Shown here piece after piece: positions 1 to 5,950 of a stretch of DNA of 6,504 nucleotides. Source of the DNA: DATKEU01 sp036493295 (GTDB lineage Bacteria; Myxococcota_A; Polyangia; Fen-1088); NCBI GenBank assembly GCA_036493295.1, contig DASXQB010000530.1:1-6504 (forward strand), given 5' to 3'. Under the pieces are notes generated by a model, which had not been told where the DNA came from, ran no database searches, and worked only from the letters and a program-made list of their open reading frames with translations. The stretch's first letter is position 1, and the number at the start of each line of letters is the position of its first letter. The translations under genes were made by a program, and so were the position numbers.

Positions 1-661
1 ATGACAGGCCGCCCGACGAGTTCTGGCAGACAGAGTAGGCGGCGCAAGGCGTGGAGGTGCTGCTGCAGGTGTTGCTGCCGTAGGTGCATTTATAGACGGC
101 CGAACAGGCGCTGACCGGGTTACAGGCGTTGTGGGTGACGACGCAGGTGCCGGAGGTCGAGGCGGGACAGTCACTGCTGGTGAAGCAGGCGGCGTACAAG
201 CAGTTCTGGTTGCTGCCGTTGCAAGTGAGTTGGTTGCACGCGCCGGGCAGGACCGCGCAGTCGGCGTTCGTGCCGCACGACTGCGCGTCCACCTTGCAGG
301 TGGCGTCCACCGCGCAGTCATCGTCGGAGTAACAGCCCTTGCCGCTTTGGGCGCAGACGCCCAGCGCGCCGCCGCCCCGGCAGTTGTTGCCGTCGTCGCA
401 GTCGACGCCAACCTCGTCAGACGTGTCGAAGCTGCCGCCCGGCACGCCGGTCAGCGAGCCCGAGGTGTCCAGCAGCACCAGGATGTTCGGCTTGTGGATC
501 TGGCGGGCGATCAGCGACAGCGGGTTCACGCGCGCCTCGGCGGCGCGCTCGCCGACCACGCCGCGGGGCAGGCCGGGCAGATCCAGCGGCGCCACCAATC
601 CCACGTAATAGGCCAGAGCTGTACACAGCGAGACGCGGGCGAACCAGCGACGGGACGTCAT
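1..661 (-). CDS. pilY1: PilY1-like type IV pilus tip adhesin, N-terminal part (cut by window edge)
   Basis: Reads leftwards from ATG at 661 and is open to the window edge, giving 220 codons. Residues 1-24 look like a signal peptide: SRRW/R basic start, then a hydrophobic LCTALAYYVGLVA core. Residues 59-69 (PNILVLLDTSGS) are the first strand and DxSxS metal site (D65, S67, S69) of a von Willebrand A domain, as in PilY1 N-termini. From residue 88 the chain becomes a cysteine-rich insertion (20 Cys up to residue 212). In PilY1 proteins a C-terminal beta-propeller normally follows; it would lie outside the window. PilY1 is known to sit at the pilus tip with the minor pilins, prime assembly and act in adhesion. 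Position after fimU-pilV-pilW-pilX supports the call. A GGAAG ribosome site lies 6 bases before the ATG, and no in-frame start exists just upstream. Another VWA surface protein is possible, but the operon context makes PilY1 much likelier. Confidence 0.85.
   Translation of the reverse strand, partial: MTSRRWFARVSLCTALAYYVGLVAPLDLPGLPRGVVGERAAEARVNPLSLIARQIHKPNILVLLDTSGSLTGVPGGSFDTSDEVGVDCDDGNNCRGGGALGVCAQSGKGCYSDDDCAVDATCKVDAQSCGTNADCAVLPGACNQLTCNGSNQNCLYAACFTSSDCPASTSGTCVVTHNACNPVSACSAVYKCTYGSNTCSSTSTPCAAYSVCQNSSGGLS
26..400 (-). repeat. Cysteine-rich repeat insertion within PilY1 (residues 88-212)
   Basis: Twenty cysteines fall in 125 residues, mostly spaced 5-8 residues apart (88, 94, 103, 110, 116, 122, 129, 135, 142, 147, 154, 159, 165, 173, 180, 186, 192, 199, 206, 212). 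The pattern approximates a unit of about 13 residues with two cysteines. Several units carry an acidic residue just before Cys (SDDDC, TNADC, TSSDC) and others carry Asn/Thr (SNQNC, SNTC). It begins about 20 residues after the VWA DxSxS site, so it appears to be inserted into the VWA fold. Such tandem Cys units occur in secreted myxobacterial proteins and probably form a disulfide-bonded stalk or binding module. The disulfide reading is inference. It may continue beyond the window. Confidence 0.75.
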
Positions 662-715
662 GACGCACTTCCAGGCGAGCCATGGAAGCGGACCTGACGG
701 GGCGGGGCTGCCGGC

Positions 716-1399
716 TCAATTGGCAACCAGCCCTCCGATCGTGTTGCTGTTGTCGTCGCAACCATCCTTGCCGAAATTGCACAGCACCGGCGAGTAAGTG
801 GCGCTGCCGGCCTGGTCGATACCGGCCGGCAGCGGGCCCATCACCGCTTCGATGATTACCGTGGTGCGGTTGTCGGGGGCCAGTCCCCGCGCGCGCACCA
901 CCACCGTGCCGTTGCTGTCGGTGGTGTAATTGCCCAACCGGCATTCGCCGGTGTCGTTGCGAATCCAGACCGTATAGCTGCCCATCACCAGCGTGCGTGG
1001 CGCGTTCACCGTTCCGGCGGTGCGCCCGAACGACGCCGGCGGGTAGACGATGCTGCGCACCGGCGTGGTGCCGTCGATCAGGATCGCGCCGGCACCGACC
1101 GGGTTGCCGTTGCCGTCCAGGCTGGTCGGAACGTCGTCCTCCGGATTGCCGGTGGCCTTCAGCATGTTGCTGACCAGCGTGGGGGCGGTGGCGTTCAGGA
1201 TGGCGCGCGCGCGTTCGACGCCGGCCTGCGCGACGTACAGCGCCTGCGAGCGCTGGTTGATGTTGCCGCTGACCTCCAGATTTCCGTTGGTCAGCCACAG
1301 GGCCAGCATCCCCAGGCCCATCAAGGTGATCATCAACATGAGGACGATGATCAGCACGGCGCCGCGCTGGGAATTCCTTGGCGGACGCAGACTCATCAT
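716..1399 (-). CDS. pilX: PilX-like type IV pilus minor pilin
   Basis: Protein of 227 residues. The N-terminus is a short basic leader (RPPRNSQRG), likely cleaved after Gly13, followed by a long hydrophobic helix (about 14-37). The region after it (N46-L68, with ALYVAQAGVERARAIL) matches the PilX N-terminal family pattern, where an AxYxAxAGxE motif follows the membrane helix. Mature position 5 is Ile, not the Glu of major pilins, as is usual in the PilX class. Cysteines are at 153, 207 and 214; the last two flank a short loop near the C-terminus, like the C-terminal disulfide loop of other PilX proteins. The role inferred is a component of the minor-pilin priming/tip complex in the inner membrane and pilus. 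The start overlaps the pilW stop (ATGA) and a GAGGA site lies 4 bases upstream. The adjacent second ATG at 1396, with 7-base spacing, is an equally possible start and changes the protein by one residue. Confidence 0.87.
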   Translation of the reverse strand: MMSLRPPRNSQRGAVLIIVLMLMITLMGLGMLALWLTNGNLEVSGNINQRSQALYVAQAGVERARAILNATAPTLVSNMLKATGNPEDDVPTSLDGNGNPVGAGAILIDGTTPVRSIVYPPASFGRTAGTVNAPRTLVMGSYTVWIRNDTGECRLGNYTTDSNGTVVVRARGLAPDNRTTVIIEAVMGPLPAGIDQAGSATYSPVLCNFGKDGCDDNSNTIGGLVAN

Positions 1400-2589
1400 C
1401 GGTTCCTCGGGAAGACGGTGGTGGTCAAGGCGCGGTGGCGGAAGGTGTCGGGCGCGCCGGCGGCGCCGTCCTCGACGGCGGCCTTGGCGTTGGTGTGCAC
1501 GCCCGCGAGCAGCGTGTCCGGATCGTGCGAGCGGGCCAGCAAGGTGATGCGGATGGCCTGCGGGCGGTTGCAATCGACGGTGGGGACGTCGCCGGCGACG
1601 TTGTACATCCATTCGTCGGTCAGCATGCTGGCGGCGTCGGTGCCTTCGGTGAAGATGCCGTCACCGTTGGGCGGCGCGGGGTTGGTGTCGCAGGCGTAAG
1701 AAACTTGTAAATCCTCGATGCCCTCGGCCATGGTGACGGCCGCGGTCGAGCCGGTGATTCCATCCAGGCGGCGCATCACCAGCCTGGGCGGAACGGCCGG
1801 CGCGCCGGTGCTGTCGATGGAGAACTCGACCCAGTTCAGCGTACCGACGTTGCGCATGCCGCCCGAACCGGAGGAGCCGCCGGCGTAGAGGAAAGGAATG
1901 TAGCCGGCCATGTTGAGGGTCGGGTTCCAGGTCGACGTGTTGTCGTGGCCCAGCACGCCGGTGGCGGCGTTCGAGCTGGTCACCTGAAACAACGTGCAGC
2001 CGCGATCGCCCACCGGCGGTCCCTGCGGCGCCGCCGTCACGTCCAGCAGCAGCGCGAAGTCGCCGGCGCGGAAGATCCCGCCCTTGTTGGCGGGCGTCGA
2101 GATGGTGTCGGTGGCGGTGGCGACCGACGCGCCCAGCTGGGAATCGCTGAAGGTGCCGAAGCCGGAGCCAAAGACCACGGTGATCTTGTCGGGCGCGCCG
2201 TTGGCGCCGTTCAGGATCCATAGCGGGGCCAGGCGCGACACCGCGCCGGGCGGACCGTTTTGATAGATGCGCAGGCCGGTCTGCGGCGCGGTGGCGCTGC
2301 CGGGCGGCGGGTCGCCCAGCTTCACGCAGCCGGTGAGCCCCATGCCCGCCGACCGCACGAAGCGGGTGAGGGCGTCCATCGCGCCCCACAGGTTCTGCTG
2401 GATATCGAGAATCTTCGCCTGCGTCGAGTACACCCGGCGCTGCCCAACGAAGAAGACGAACGCCGCGCTGGCCACCAGGCCGCCGATGACCAGGGTGATC
2501 ATCAATTCAACCAGCGTCAGGCCGGCGGTGCGGCGACGGCGGGCCGGTGCGGGCGCGCGCGGCGTTTCGGAGGCACGTTCCGGCGTCAC
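1396..2589 (-). CDS. pilW: PilW-like type IV pilus minor pilin
   Basis: Protein of 397 residues with a type III prepilin signal: a 23-residue Arg-rich leader, cleavage after Gly23 and then LTLVELMI, with Glu28 as mature Glu5. The hydrophobic helix runs to about residue 48. The C-terminal part has the PilW-family pattern (MAEGIEDLQVSYACD, 287-301, then RITLLARS and a terminal RHRALTTTVFPRNR). It is large for a minor pilin, as PilW proteins often are. Cysteines at 88, 198, 300 and 340 could form two disulfides. An Asp/Asn/Gly-rich loop at 301-316 could bind calcium (inference). It starts with GTG, overlapping the pilV stop (GTGA); GGAGG 8 bases upstream supports this start. It likely acts in the inner membrane and pilus tip as part of the PilV-PilW-PilX-FimU assembly-priming complex. 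Confidence 0.88.
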   Translation of the reverse strand: MTPERASETPRAPAPARRRRTAGLTLVELMITLVIGGLVASAAFVFFVGQRRVYSTQAKILDIQQNLWGAMDALTRFVRSAGMGLTGCVKLGDPPPGSATAPQTGLRIYQNGPPGAVSRLAPLWILNGANGAPDKITVVFGSGFGTFSDSQLGASVATATDTISTPANKGGIFRAGDFALLLDVTAAPQGPPVGDRGCTLFQVTSSNAATGVLGHDNTSTWNPTLNMAGYIPFLYAGGSSGSGGMRNVGTLNWVEFSIDSTGAPAVPPRLVMRRLDGITGSTAAVTMAEGIEDLQVSYACDTNPAPPNGDGIFTEGTDAASMLTDEWMYNVAGDVPTVDCNRPQAIRITLLARSHDPDTLLAGVHTNAKAAVEDGAAGAPDTFRHRALTTTVFPRNR

Positions 2590-3056
2590 CAGGTTTTCCT
2601 CCGCTCTTGATCCAGGCGGACGGTGCGGTTGGTGCCGTTGTCCAGATTGTAGGTCACGCGCACCGAGACGTCGTATGGGTTGGCGAAGCCCAGGTTGACG
2701 ATCTTGTTCTCGCGCTTGAAACGGAAGTCGGCGGTCTGGGTGGCGTTGCCGTGGCCCTGGGCGTTCAGATAAACGGGCGTCGACCAGCCGTCGATGACGG
2801 CGGCGGCCAGTTGATCCACCACCGGTGGTCCGGCGCTGACCACGCGCGCGCTCAGCACTTCCAACCCTTGCCCGGCCAGCTGCGTGGCGATGGCGGCGTC
2901 GTTGCTGTTGCTGGTGGCGTTCATCACCGTCATCTGCAAGGCCAGCGTGCCGAGGAGACCAATCGTGGCGATGACCAAGGCGATCATCACCTCGATCAGC
3001 GTGAAGCCGCCGCTGGGTTTGCGCGCCGGGCGGCGCTGGAGAAACCAGCGGCGCAT
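2586..3056 (-). CDS. pilV: PilV-like type IV pilus minor pilin
   Basis: Protein of 156 residues with a basic 17-residue leader, predicted cleavage after Gly17 and then FTLIEVMIALVIATIGLLG, where Glu22 is mature Glu5. The start of the mature chain, with IGLLGTLALQ followed by an Asn/Ala-rich helix (about 39-72), is the PilV/GspI-type pattern. The C-terminus (VRVTYNLDNGTNRTVRLDQER) resembles the final strands of PilV proteins. No cysteines. The ATG overlaps the fimU-like stop by one base (TGATG), and a GAGGA site lies 7 bases upstream, so translation is probably coupled. It is expected to be a minor pilin of the pilus initiation complex. GspI of type II secretion is a related alternative, but the neighbours are pilus-type. 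Confidence 0.87.
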   Translation of the reverse strand: MRRWFLQRRPARKPSGGFTLIEVMIALVIATIGLLGTLALQMTVMNATSNSNDAAIATQLAGQGLEVLSARVVSAGPPVVDQLAAAVIDGWSTPVYLNAQGHGNATQTADFRFKRENKIVNLGFANPYDVSVRVTYNLDNGTNRTVRLDQERRKTW

Positions 3057-3652
3057 CAGTTGGTCCTCACCGTGACGAAGCCGGTCAGGGCATTGACGTC
3101 GATGCGGTACGAACCGTATTCGCTGCCGGCAGGCAGGTTCGTGTTGTGAACATAAAAGACCGCGCTGGTCGGCACCGGCGAGCCGATCAGCTGCGCGGTG
3201 CCGCGATTGAGAAGGTCAAGCTGCGCCGACACCGCCGTGGTCAGCGTCGCGGCGCCAGGGGCGGCCGCGGTCGGCGCCAGCACGTTCCAGATGGCGACGC
3301 CGGTCTTGGCCCGCACCATACCCAGCAGCCCATCGGTCACCGCCGGCGCGGTCGGCGCGGCGCCCGGTGTGGCGCCCAATTTGTAGCTGCGGAATTCGAC
3401 CCGATCGGCGAAGGCGTAGGCGCGCACGCCCATGCGGGTGCTGATCGCTTCCGTGCGCGCCTTCTGTAATTCGCGCGCCACCTCGGTGGCGAAGATGCGA
3501 CCGGCATCGGTCTGCTGATCGCGGGTCAAAAGCGGCGTGGCCAGCGCCGACATGATCCCGATGATGATCACCACCACCATCAACTCGACCAGCGTGAAGC
3601 CGCCGGCGTGACGGCGTCGAGCGGTCGGAAAAAATTTCCCAGATACACGCAT
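3056..3652 (-). CDS. fimU: FimU/FimT (GspH-type) minor pilin, first gene of the pilin operon
   Basis: Protein of 198 residues from ATG 3652. The leader is 18 residues (MRVSGKFF...HAGG), cleavage is expected before FTLVELMVVVIIIGIMSALA, and Glu23 is mature Glu5. The following helix (TEVARELQKARTEAISTRMGVRAYAF) is the GspH/FimT signature, where such proteins have an LxxARxEAI pattern. The rest is a beta-rich globular domain with no cysteines. This is the first gene of the minor-pilin set and would be a core pseudopilin-like component of the priming complex. The frame stays open to a GTG at 3691 (211 residues), but that start touches the T-tract of the terminator upstream and gives an unusually long 31-residue leader, so I prefer 3652. 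The ribosome site before 3652 is weak (GGGA about 11 bases upstream), so the start is not certain. FimT versus FimU cannot be told apart by sequence alone; gene order suggests FimU. Confidence 0.82.
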   Translation of the reverse strand: MRVSGKFFPTARRRHAGGFTLVELMVVVIIIGIMSALATPLLTRDQQTDAGRIFATEVARELQKARTEAISTRMGVRAYAFADRVEFRSYKLGATPGAAPTAPAVTDGLLGMVRAKTGVAIWNVLAPTAAAPGAATLTTAVSAQLDLLNRGTAQLIGSPVPTSAVFYVHNTNLPAGSEYGSYRIDVNALTGFVTVRTN

Positions 3653-3691
3653 GGCCGTCGATCCCAACAATCGGCACTTGGGACCGACCAC

Positions 3692-3728
3692 TAAAACCCC
3701 GCCCGAACCTGTCGGTTCGTGCGCGGGG
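3692..3728 (-). terminator. Intrinsic terminator after the PPPGYQ protein gene
   Basis: On the minus strand a hairpin is formed by CCCCGC/GCGGGG outer arms (3723-3728 with 3697-3702) and CGAACC/GGTTCG inner arms (3714-3719 with 3704-3709) around a four-base loop (3710-3713). A small asymmetric bulge separates the two stems. TTTT follows at 3696-3693. It lies about 66 bases past the stop of the outer-membrane protein gene and just before the pilin operon, so it should separate the two transcripts, fully or in part. Strong GC stem, but a short T-tract. Confidence 0.65.
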
Positions 3729-3794
3729 CGCTCTTACCTGCCTGCTGTCAGCGACGGTTCAGCGGAGTGGGCCGCACATGTGGACGGACGGCGG

Positions 3795-4625
3795 TCAATA
3801 CCAGTTGAAGCCGATCAGCAATAGCCCGTTGGTGGCGCCGGCTTCTGTATACCCGGCGTAAGTGACGCGGCCCTGCAGATCCATGGCGAACCAGTAGCTC
3901 TGCACGAGCTCGATCCCCAGCCCGCCCATCACGGCGCCCGCGGTGTCGTCGCCGGTCAAATCGCCACTGAATGAAATATGGCCAAGGCCAACGCCGCCTT
4001 TCACCCAAAGACGATCCGCCAGCCAAAACTGGCCGGCGATCGTGTAAATGGTGTTGGTCAGATCGTCCCCGAACCCGTCGTTGACGGGGCGGATGACCTC
4101 GGAGACGTCGAACATCAGACCGAAGCGTGGGTTCACCATTCCGCCCAAGTGGAATTCCCAGGCGAAGCCGGCGCCGCAATTGTCGCAGCCGCTGGCGTGG
4201 ATCCCGCCCAAGCCGATGCCTCCGCCTATGACCAACCCGTGCCGATACAGCTGCGGCGGCGGCGGGTAGTACGAAGGCGGGTAAGCGCGATAGCGGCGCG
4301 GCGGCGGATAGTACGGCTGCGGTGGTGGGTAGCCAGGGGCCTGTTGATAGCCGGGCGGTGGTTGTTGATAGCCGGGCGGCGGTTGATAACCGGGTGGCGG
4401 TTGATAGCCGGGCGGCGGCGACTGGTATCCGGGTGGCGGTCCTTGATAGCCCGGCGGCGGTCCTTGATAGCCGGGCGGCGGCTGCTGTGGCTCCCCCGCG
4501 GGCGGGGCGGCTTGCGCGTTCTCAGCCGCGGCGGCCTGCGCTTGCGCCCGCGCGACGGTCGGGAACGCCAACAGGCCGACGGCGGCCAATCCGATAGACA
4601 ATGACAAGATAAACCCAAGTCTCAT
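3795..4625 (-). CDS. Outer-membrane beta-barrel protein with PPPGYQ-repeat N-terminal segment
   Basis: Protein of 276 residues. Residues 1-27 are a Sec signal peptide, with cleavage likely after VARA. After an Ala/Gln-rich linker, residues 49-99 hold seven PPPGYQ units plus a degenerate one, and a Pro/Tyr/Arg-rich tail runs to about 124. From about 127 the sequence alternates aromatic/hydrophobic and Gly residues in stretches such as LVIGGGIGLGG, GQFWLADRLWVKGGVGLG and LLLIGFNWY, and it ends with an aromatic residue. This is the pattern of a small (about 8-strand) outer-membrane barrel. A CDNC motif (147-150) is unusual in such a barrel. The proline-rich part probably extends through the periplasm or to the surface; this is inference. 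I cannot name a specific family. A strong AGAGGAG site 8 bases before the ATG supports the start. It is encoded alone, with its own promoter and terminator, between divergent yjbQ and the pilin operon. Confidence 0.8.
   Translation of the reverse strand: MRLGFILSLSIGLAAVGLLAFPTVARAQAQAAAAENAQAAPPAGEPQQPPPGYQGPPPGYQGPPPGYQSPPPGYQPPPGYQPPPGYQQPPPGYQQAPGYPPPQPYYPPPRRYRAYPPSYYPPPPQLYRHGLVIGGGIGLGGIHASGCDNCGAGFAWEFHLGGMVNPRFGLMFDVSEVIRPVNDGFGDDLTNTIYTIAGQFWLADRLWVKGGVGLGHISFSGDLTGDDTAGAVMGGLGIELVQSYWFAMDLQGRVTYAGYTEAGATNGLLLIGFNWY
4329..4481 (-). repeat. In-frame tandem PPPGYQ repeat (residues 49-99)
   Basis: Seven PPPGYQ units, separated by zero to two extra residues (G, G, S, none, none, Q), end with a degenerate QAPGY. 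At DNA level the units are 18-21 bases, and two adjacent copies read nearly identically (GGCTATCAAGGACCGCC). Others differ at synonymous positions. This mix suggests expansion by slippage or recombination with later drift. Copy number is likely to vary between relatives (inference). Confidence 0.9.
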
Positions 4626-4799
4626 GGTTCAATCTCCTCTGGTTACGGCTGTAGGACGAGCCGCAGCCGCAGATAATTTAGGTCCTGGCGGCATCTTGGC
4701 AACTTATGACCCGCCAGGCGTGGGTGTGGTCACGGCCGGGCGGAAAACCAGGCGCCAGCACGCCGCCGTGCGCCGCCCCGTGCTAGAGACAAAGGTCAC
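4626..4799. other. Divergent intergenic region between the PPPGYQ protein gene and yjbQ
   Basis: This 174-base gap separates divergent genes, so it should hold start signals for both. The minus-direction ribosome site (AGAGGAG, ending 8 bases before 4625) and a candidate promoter are visible. For the plus direction I find only a weak AAAGG before the yjbQ ATG and no convincing promoter. A 68-codon open frame in the plus direction (4624-4830) overlaps both gene starts and has no family features, so I treat it as non-coding. Confidence 0.5.
4675..4702 (-). promoter_or_regulatory. Candidate sigma-70-type promoter for the PPPGYQ outer-membrane protein gene
   Basis: On the minus strand TTGCCA (4702-4697) matches the -35 consensus at 5 of 6 positions. 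It is followed after 16 bases by TAAATT (4680-4675), which matches the -10 consensus at 4 of 6. This is the most AT-rich point of the gap and would give a leader of about 42 bases before the ATG at 4625. The prediction rests on consensus matching only. Confidence 0.4.
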
Positions 4800-5219
4800 A
4801 TGCCCGTCCAGCACGTCGACATTCGGCTGAAACCGCGGGGACGCGGATTTCACCTGATCACCGCCGAGGTGATGGCCGCGCTGCCCATGCTGAAGGACAT
4901 CCGCGCCGGCATCTGCCACCTGTTCGTGCAGCACACCTCGGCGTCGTTGACCATCAACGAAAACGCTGATCCCGACGTACGCGCCGACATGGAGCGCTGG
5001 TTCGACCGCGCCGTGCCCGACGGCGACCGCGTCTTCGTCCACACCGCCGAAGGCGACGACGACATGCCAGCGCATCTGAAGGCGTCGCTGCTGGGCGCGG
5101 CGGTCAGCATCCCGGTGCGCGACGGCCGCCTGGCCCTGGGCACCTGGCAGGGAATCTATCTCGGCGAGCACCGTGATCACGGCGGCAGCCGATCGATCGT
5201 CGTCACGCTCTGGTCCTGA
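4800..5219 (+). CDS. yjbQ: YjbQ / UPF0047 family protein
   Basis: Protein of 139 residues, the usual size for this single-domain family. Recognisable conserved blocks are HTSASLTINENADPDV (45-60) with the DMERW segment, the EGDDDMPAHLKASLLG block (84-99), and the C-terminal LGTWQGIYLGEHRDHGG (113-129). The clustered His, Asp and Glu residues (H45, D57, D59, E84, H92, E123, H124, D126) form the conserved pocket of the family. E. coli YjbQ has been reported to have weak thiamine-phosphate-synthase activity, but the physiological role is unresolved. It should be a soluble cytoplasmic protein. The ATG has a weak AAAGG site 4 bases upstream. It is followed after 88 bases by hpf in the same direction and could share a transcript with hpf-ptsN. 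Family assignment is firm; function is not. Confidence 0.92.
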   Translation: MPVQHVDIRLKPRGRGFHLITAEVMAALPMLKDIRAGICHLFVQHTSASLTINENADPDVRADMERWFDRAVPDGDRVFVHTAEGDDDMPAHLKASLLGAAVSIPVRDGRLALGTWQGIYLGEHRDHGGSRSIVVTLWS

Positions 5220-5240
5220 GGCGCTTTACATCCCGGAACC

Positions 5241-5258
5241 CAAACGTCTTTGCGTTTG
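5241..5258. promoter_or_regulatory. Short perfect inverted repeat upstream of hpf
   Basis: CAAACG and CGTTTG form 6-base arms around TCTTTG, about 50 bases before the hpf ATG and 21 bases after the yjbQ stop. No T-tract follows, so it is not a clear terminator. It could be an operator or a weak hairpin in a yjbQ-hpf transcript. A 6-base repeat can also occur by chance. Confidence 0.25.
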
Positions 5259-5307
5259 CTGTAATCACCTGTCCAGCGTCGGGAAAATGGGGTAAAAGCT
5301 GTCCGCG

Positions 5308-5922
5308 ATGCAGCTCTCGGCCACTTTTCGTCACATGGACGCGTCTCAGGCGGTTCGTGACTATGCGCTTGAGAAGTTGGAGAAGATCCGCAAGTACTTC
5401 AACAAGGATCCCATCGCAGCGCACGCGGTGTTCTCGGTCGAACGCGGTTTTCACCACGTCGCCGATATCAACCTGACCTTGCCGAACGGAATTTTGATCA
5501 ACGCCAAGGAGACGACCGAGGACATGTACTCGTCGATCGACCTGGCGACGGCGCGCATTGAACGGCAGGTGCGAAAGTGGAAAGACAAGATCCGCGACCA
5601 CAAGCCGCACGGCGGCCCGGCGTCGTCGGTGCGCGAGATGATCATCCCGTTCGAAGAGATAGAGCCCCAGGCAGTGGGCCCGGCCGTCGCCGGCGTGCCG
5701 CAGGCGCCGCCGGCAGCGACGGTCGGCTACCGCGTCATTAAAGACGCAACCTTCTCCACCCGTTCAATGAAGGTGGAGGACGCGGTGATGCAGCTGAACC
5801 TTTTGGGGTACGAGCTTTTGGTCTTCACGGACGCCGGCCACGGCGGTATCTCGGTCCTCTATCGTCGCAAGGATGGCAACTACGGTCTTATCGAGACCGG
5901 TCGCTCGGGAGCCGGTTCGTAA
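5308..5922 (+). CDS. hpf: Long-form ribosome hibernation promoting factor (HPF)
   Basis: Protein of 204 residues with the two-domain layout of long HPF. The N-terminal S30AE domain is about residues 1-98 (MQLSATFRHMDASQAVRDYA start, and the basic helix TARIERQVRKWKDKI near its end). A Pro/Ala-rich linker covers about 110-138. The C-terminal dimerisation domain is about 142-196 (VIKDATFSTRSMKVEDAVMQLNLLGYELLVF...SVLYRRKDGNYGLIE). In this family the N-domain binds the 30S decoding region and the C-domain pairs two ribosomes into inactive 100S dimers during starvation; residue matches make this assignment firm. The ribosome site before the ATG is poor. ptsN follows after 28 bases, the usual hpf-ptsN pairing. 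rpoN, the frequent upstream neighbour, is not present here. Confidence 0.95.
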   Translation: MQLSATFRHMDASQAVRDYALEKLEKIRKYFNKDPIAAHAVFSVERGFHHVADINLTLPNGILINAKETTEDMYSSIDLATARIERQVRKWKDKIRDHKPHGGPASSVREMIIPFEEIEPQAVGPAVAGVPQAPPAATVGYRVIKDATFSTRSMKVEDAVMQLNLLGYELLVFTDAGHGGISVLYRRKDGNYGLIETGRSGAGS

Positions 5923-5938
5923 GGAACCGCCGGGCGCC

Positions 5939-5943
5939 GGAGG
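5939..5943 (+). promoter_or_regulatory. Ribosome binding site that fixes the ptsN start
   Basis: GGAGG lies 7 bases before the ATG at 5951. The reading frame is also open from an ATG at 5873 inside hpf, but that would add 26 residues with no family match. The Shine-Dalgarno position and the normal PtsN N-terminus both support 5951. Confidence 0.8.
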
Positions 5944-5950
5944 CGCGCTG

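Noticed and set aside
131..697. Plus-strand open frame of 188 codons opposite pilY1
   Set aside because: Ala/Arg/Val-rich antisense reading with no recognisable domain, opposite a gene with signal peptide, VWA site and Cys repeat.
417..1298. Minus-strand open frame of 293 codons overlapping pilX and pilY1
   Set aside because: Its product is Arg/Gly/His-rich low-complexity sequence, typical of an out-of-frame reading of GC-rich coding DNA, and it competes with two well-supported genes.
4329..4481. Possible CRISPR-like array because of regular repeats
   Set aside because: Units are contiguous 18-21 base in-frame codon repeats with no unique spacers, inside a signal-peptide-bearing gene.
3978..4604. 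Plus-strand open frame of 208 codons with repeated AGRRLL-type units
   Set aside because: The repetition is the antisense shadow of the PPPGYQ repeat; no start signal or family pattern.
4781..4790. TGCTAGAGA as an extended -10 promoter for yjbQ
   Set aside because: It would place the transcript start only a few bases before the ATG, and there is no matching -35 element.
4624..4830. Plus-strand 68-codon open frame in the divergent gap
   Set aside because: It overlaps the start of both flanking genes, has no usable ribosome site and no recognisable sequence.
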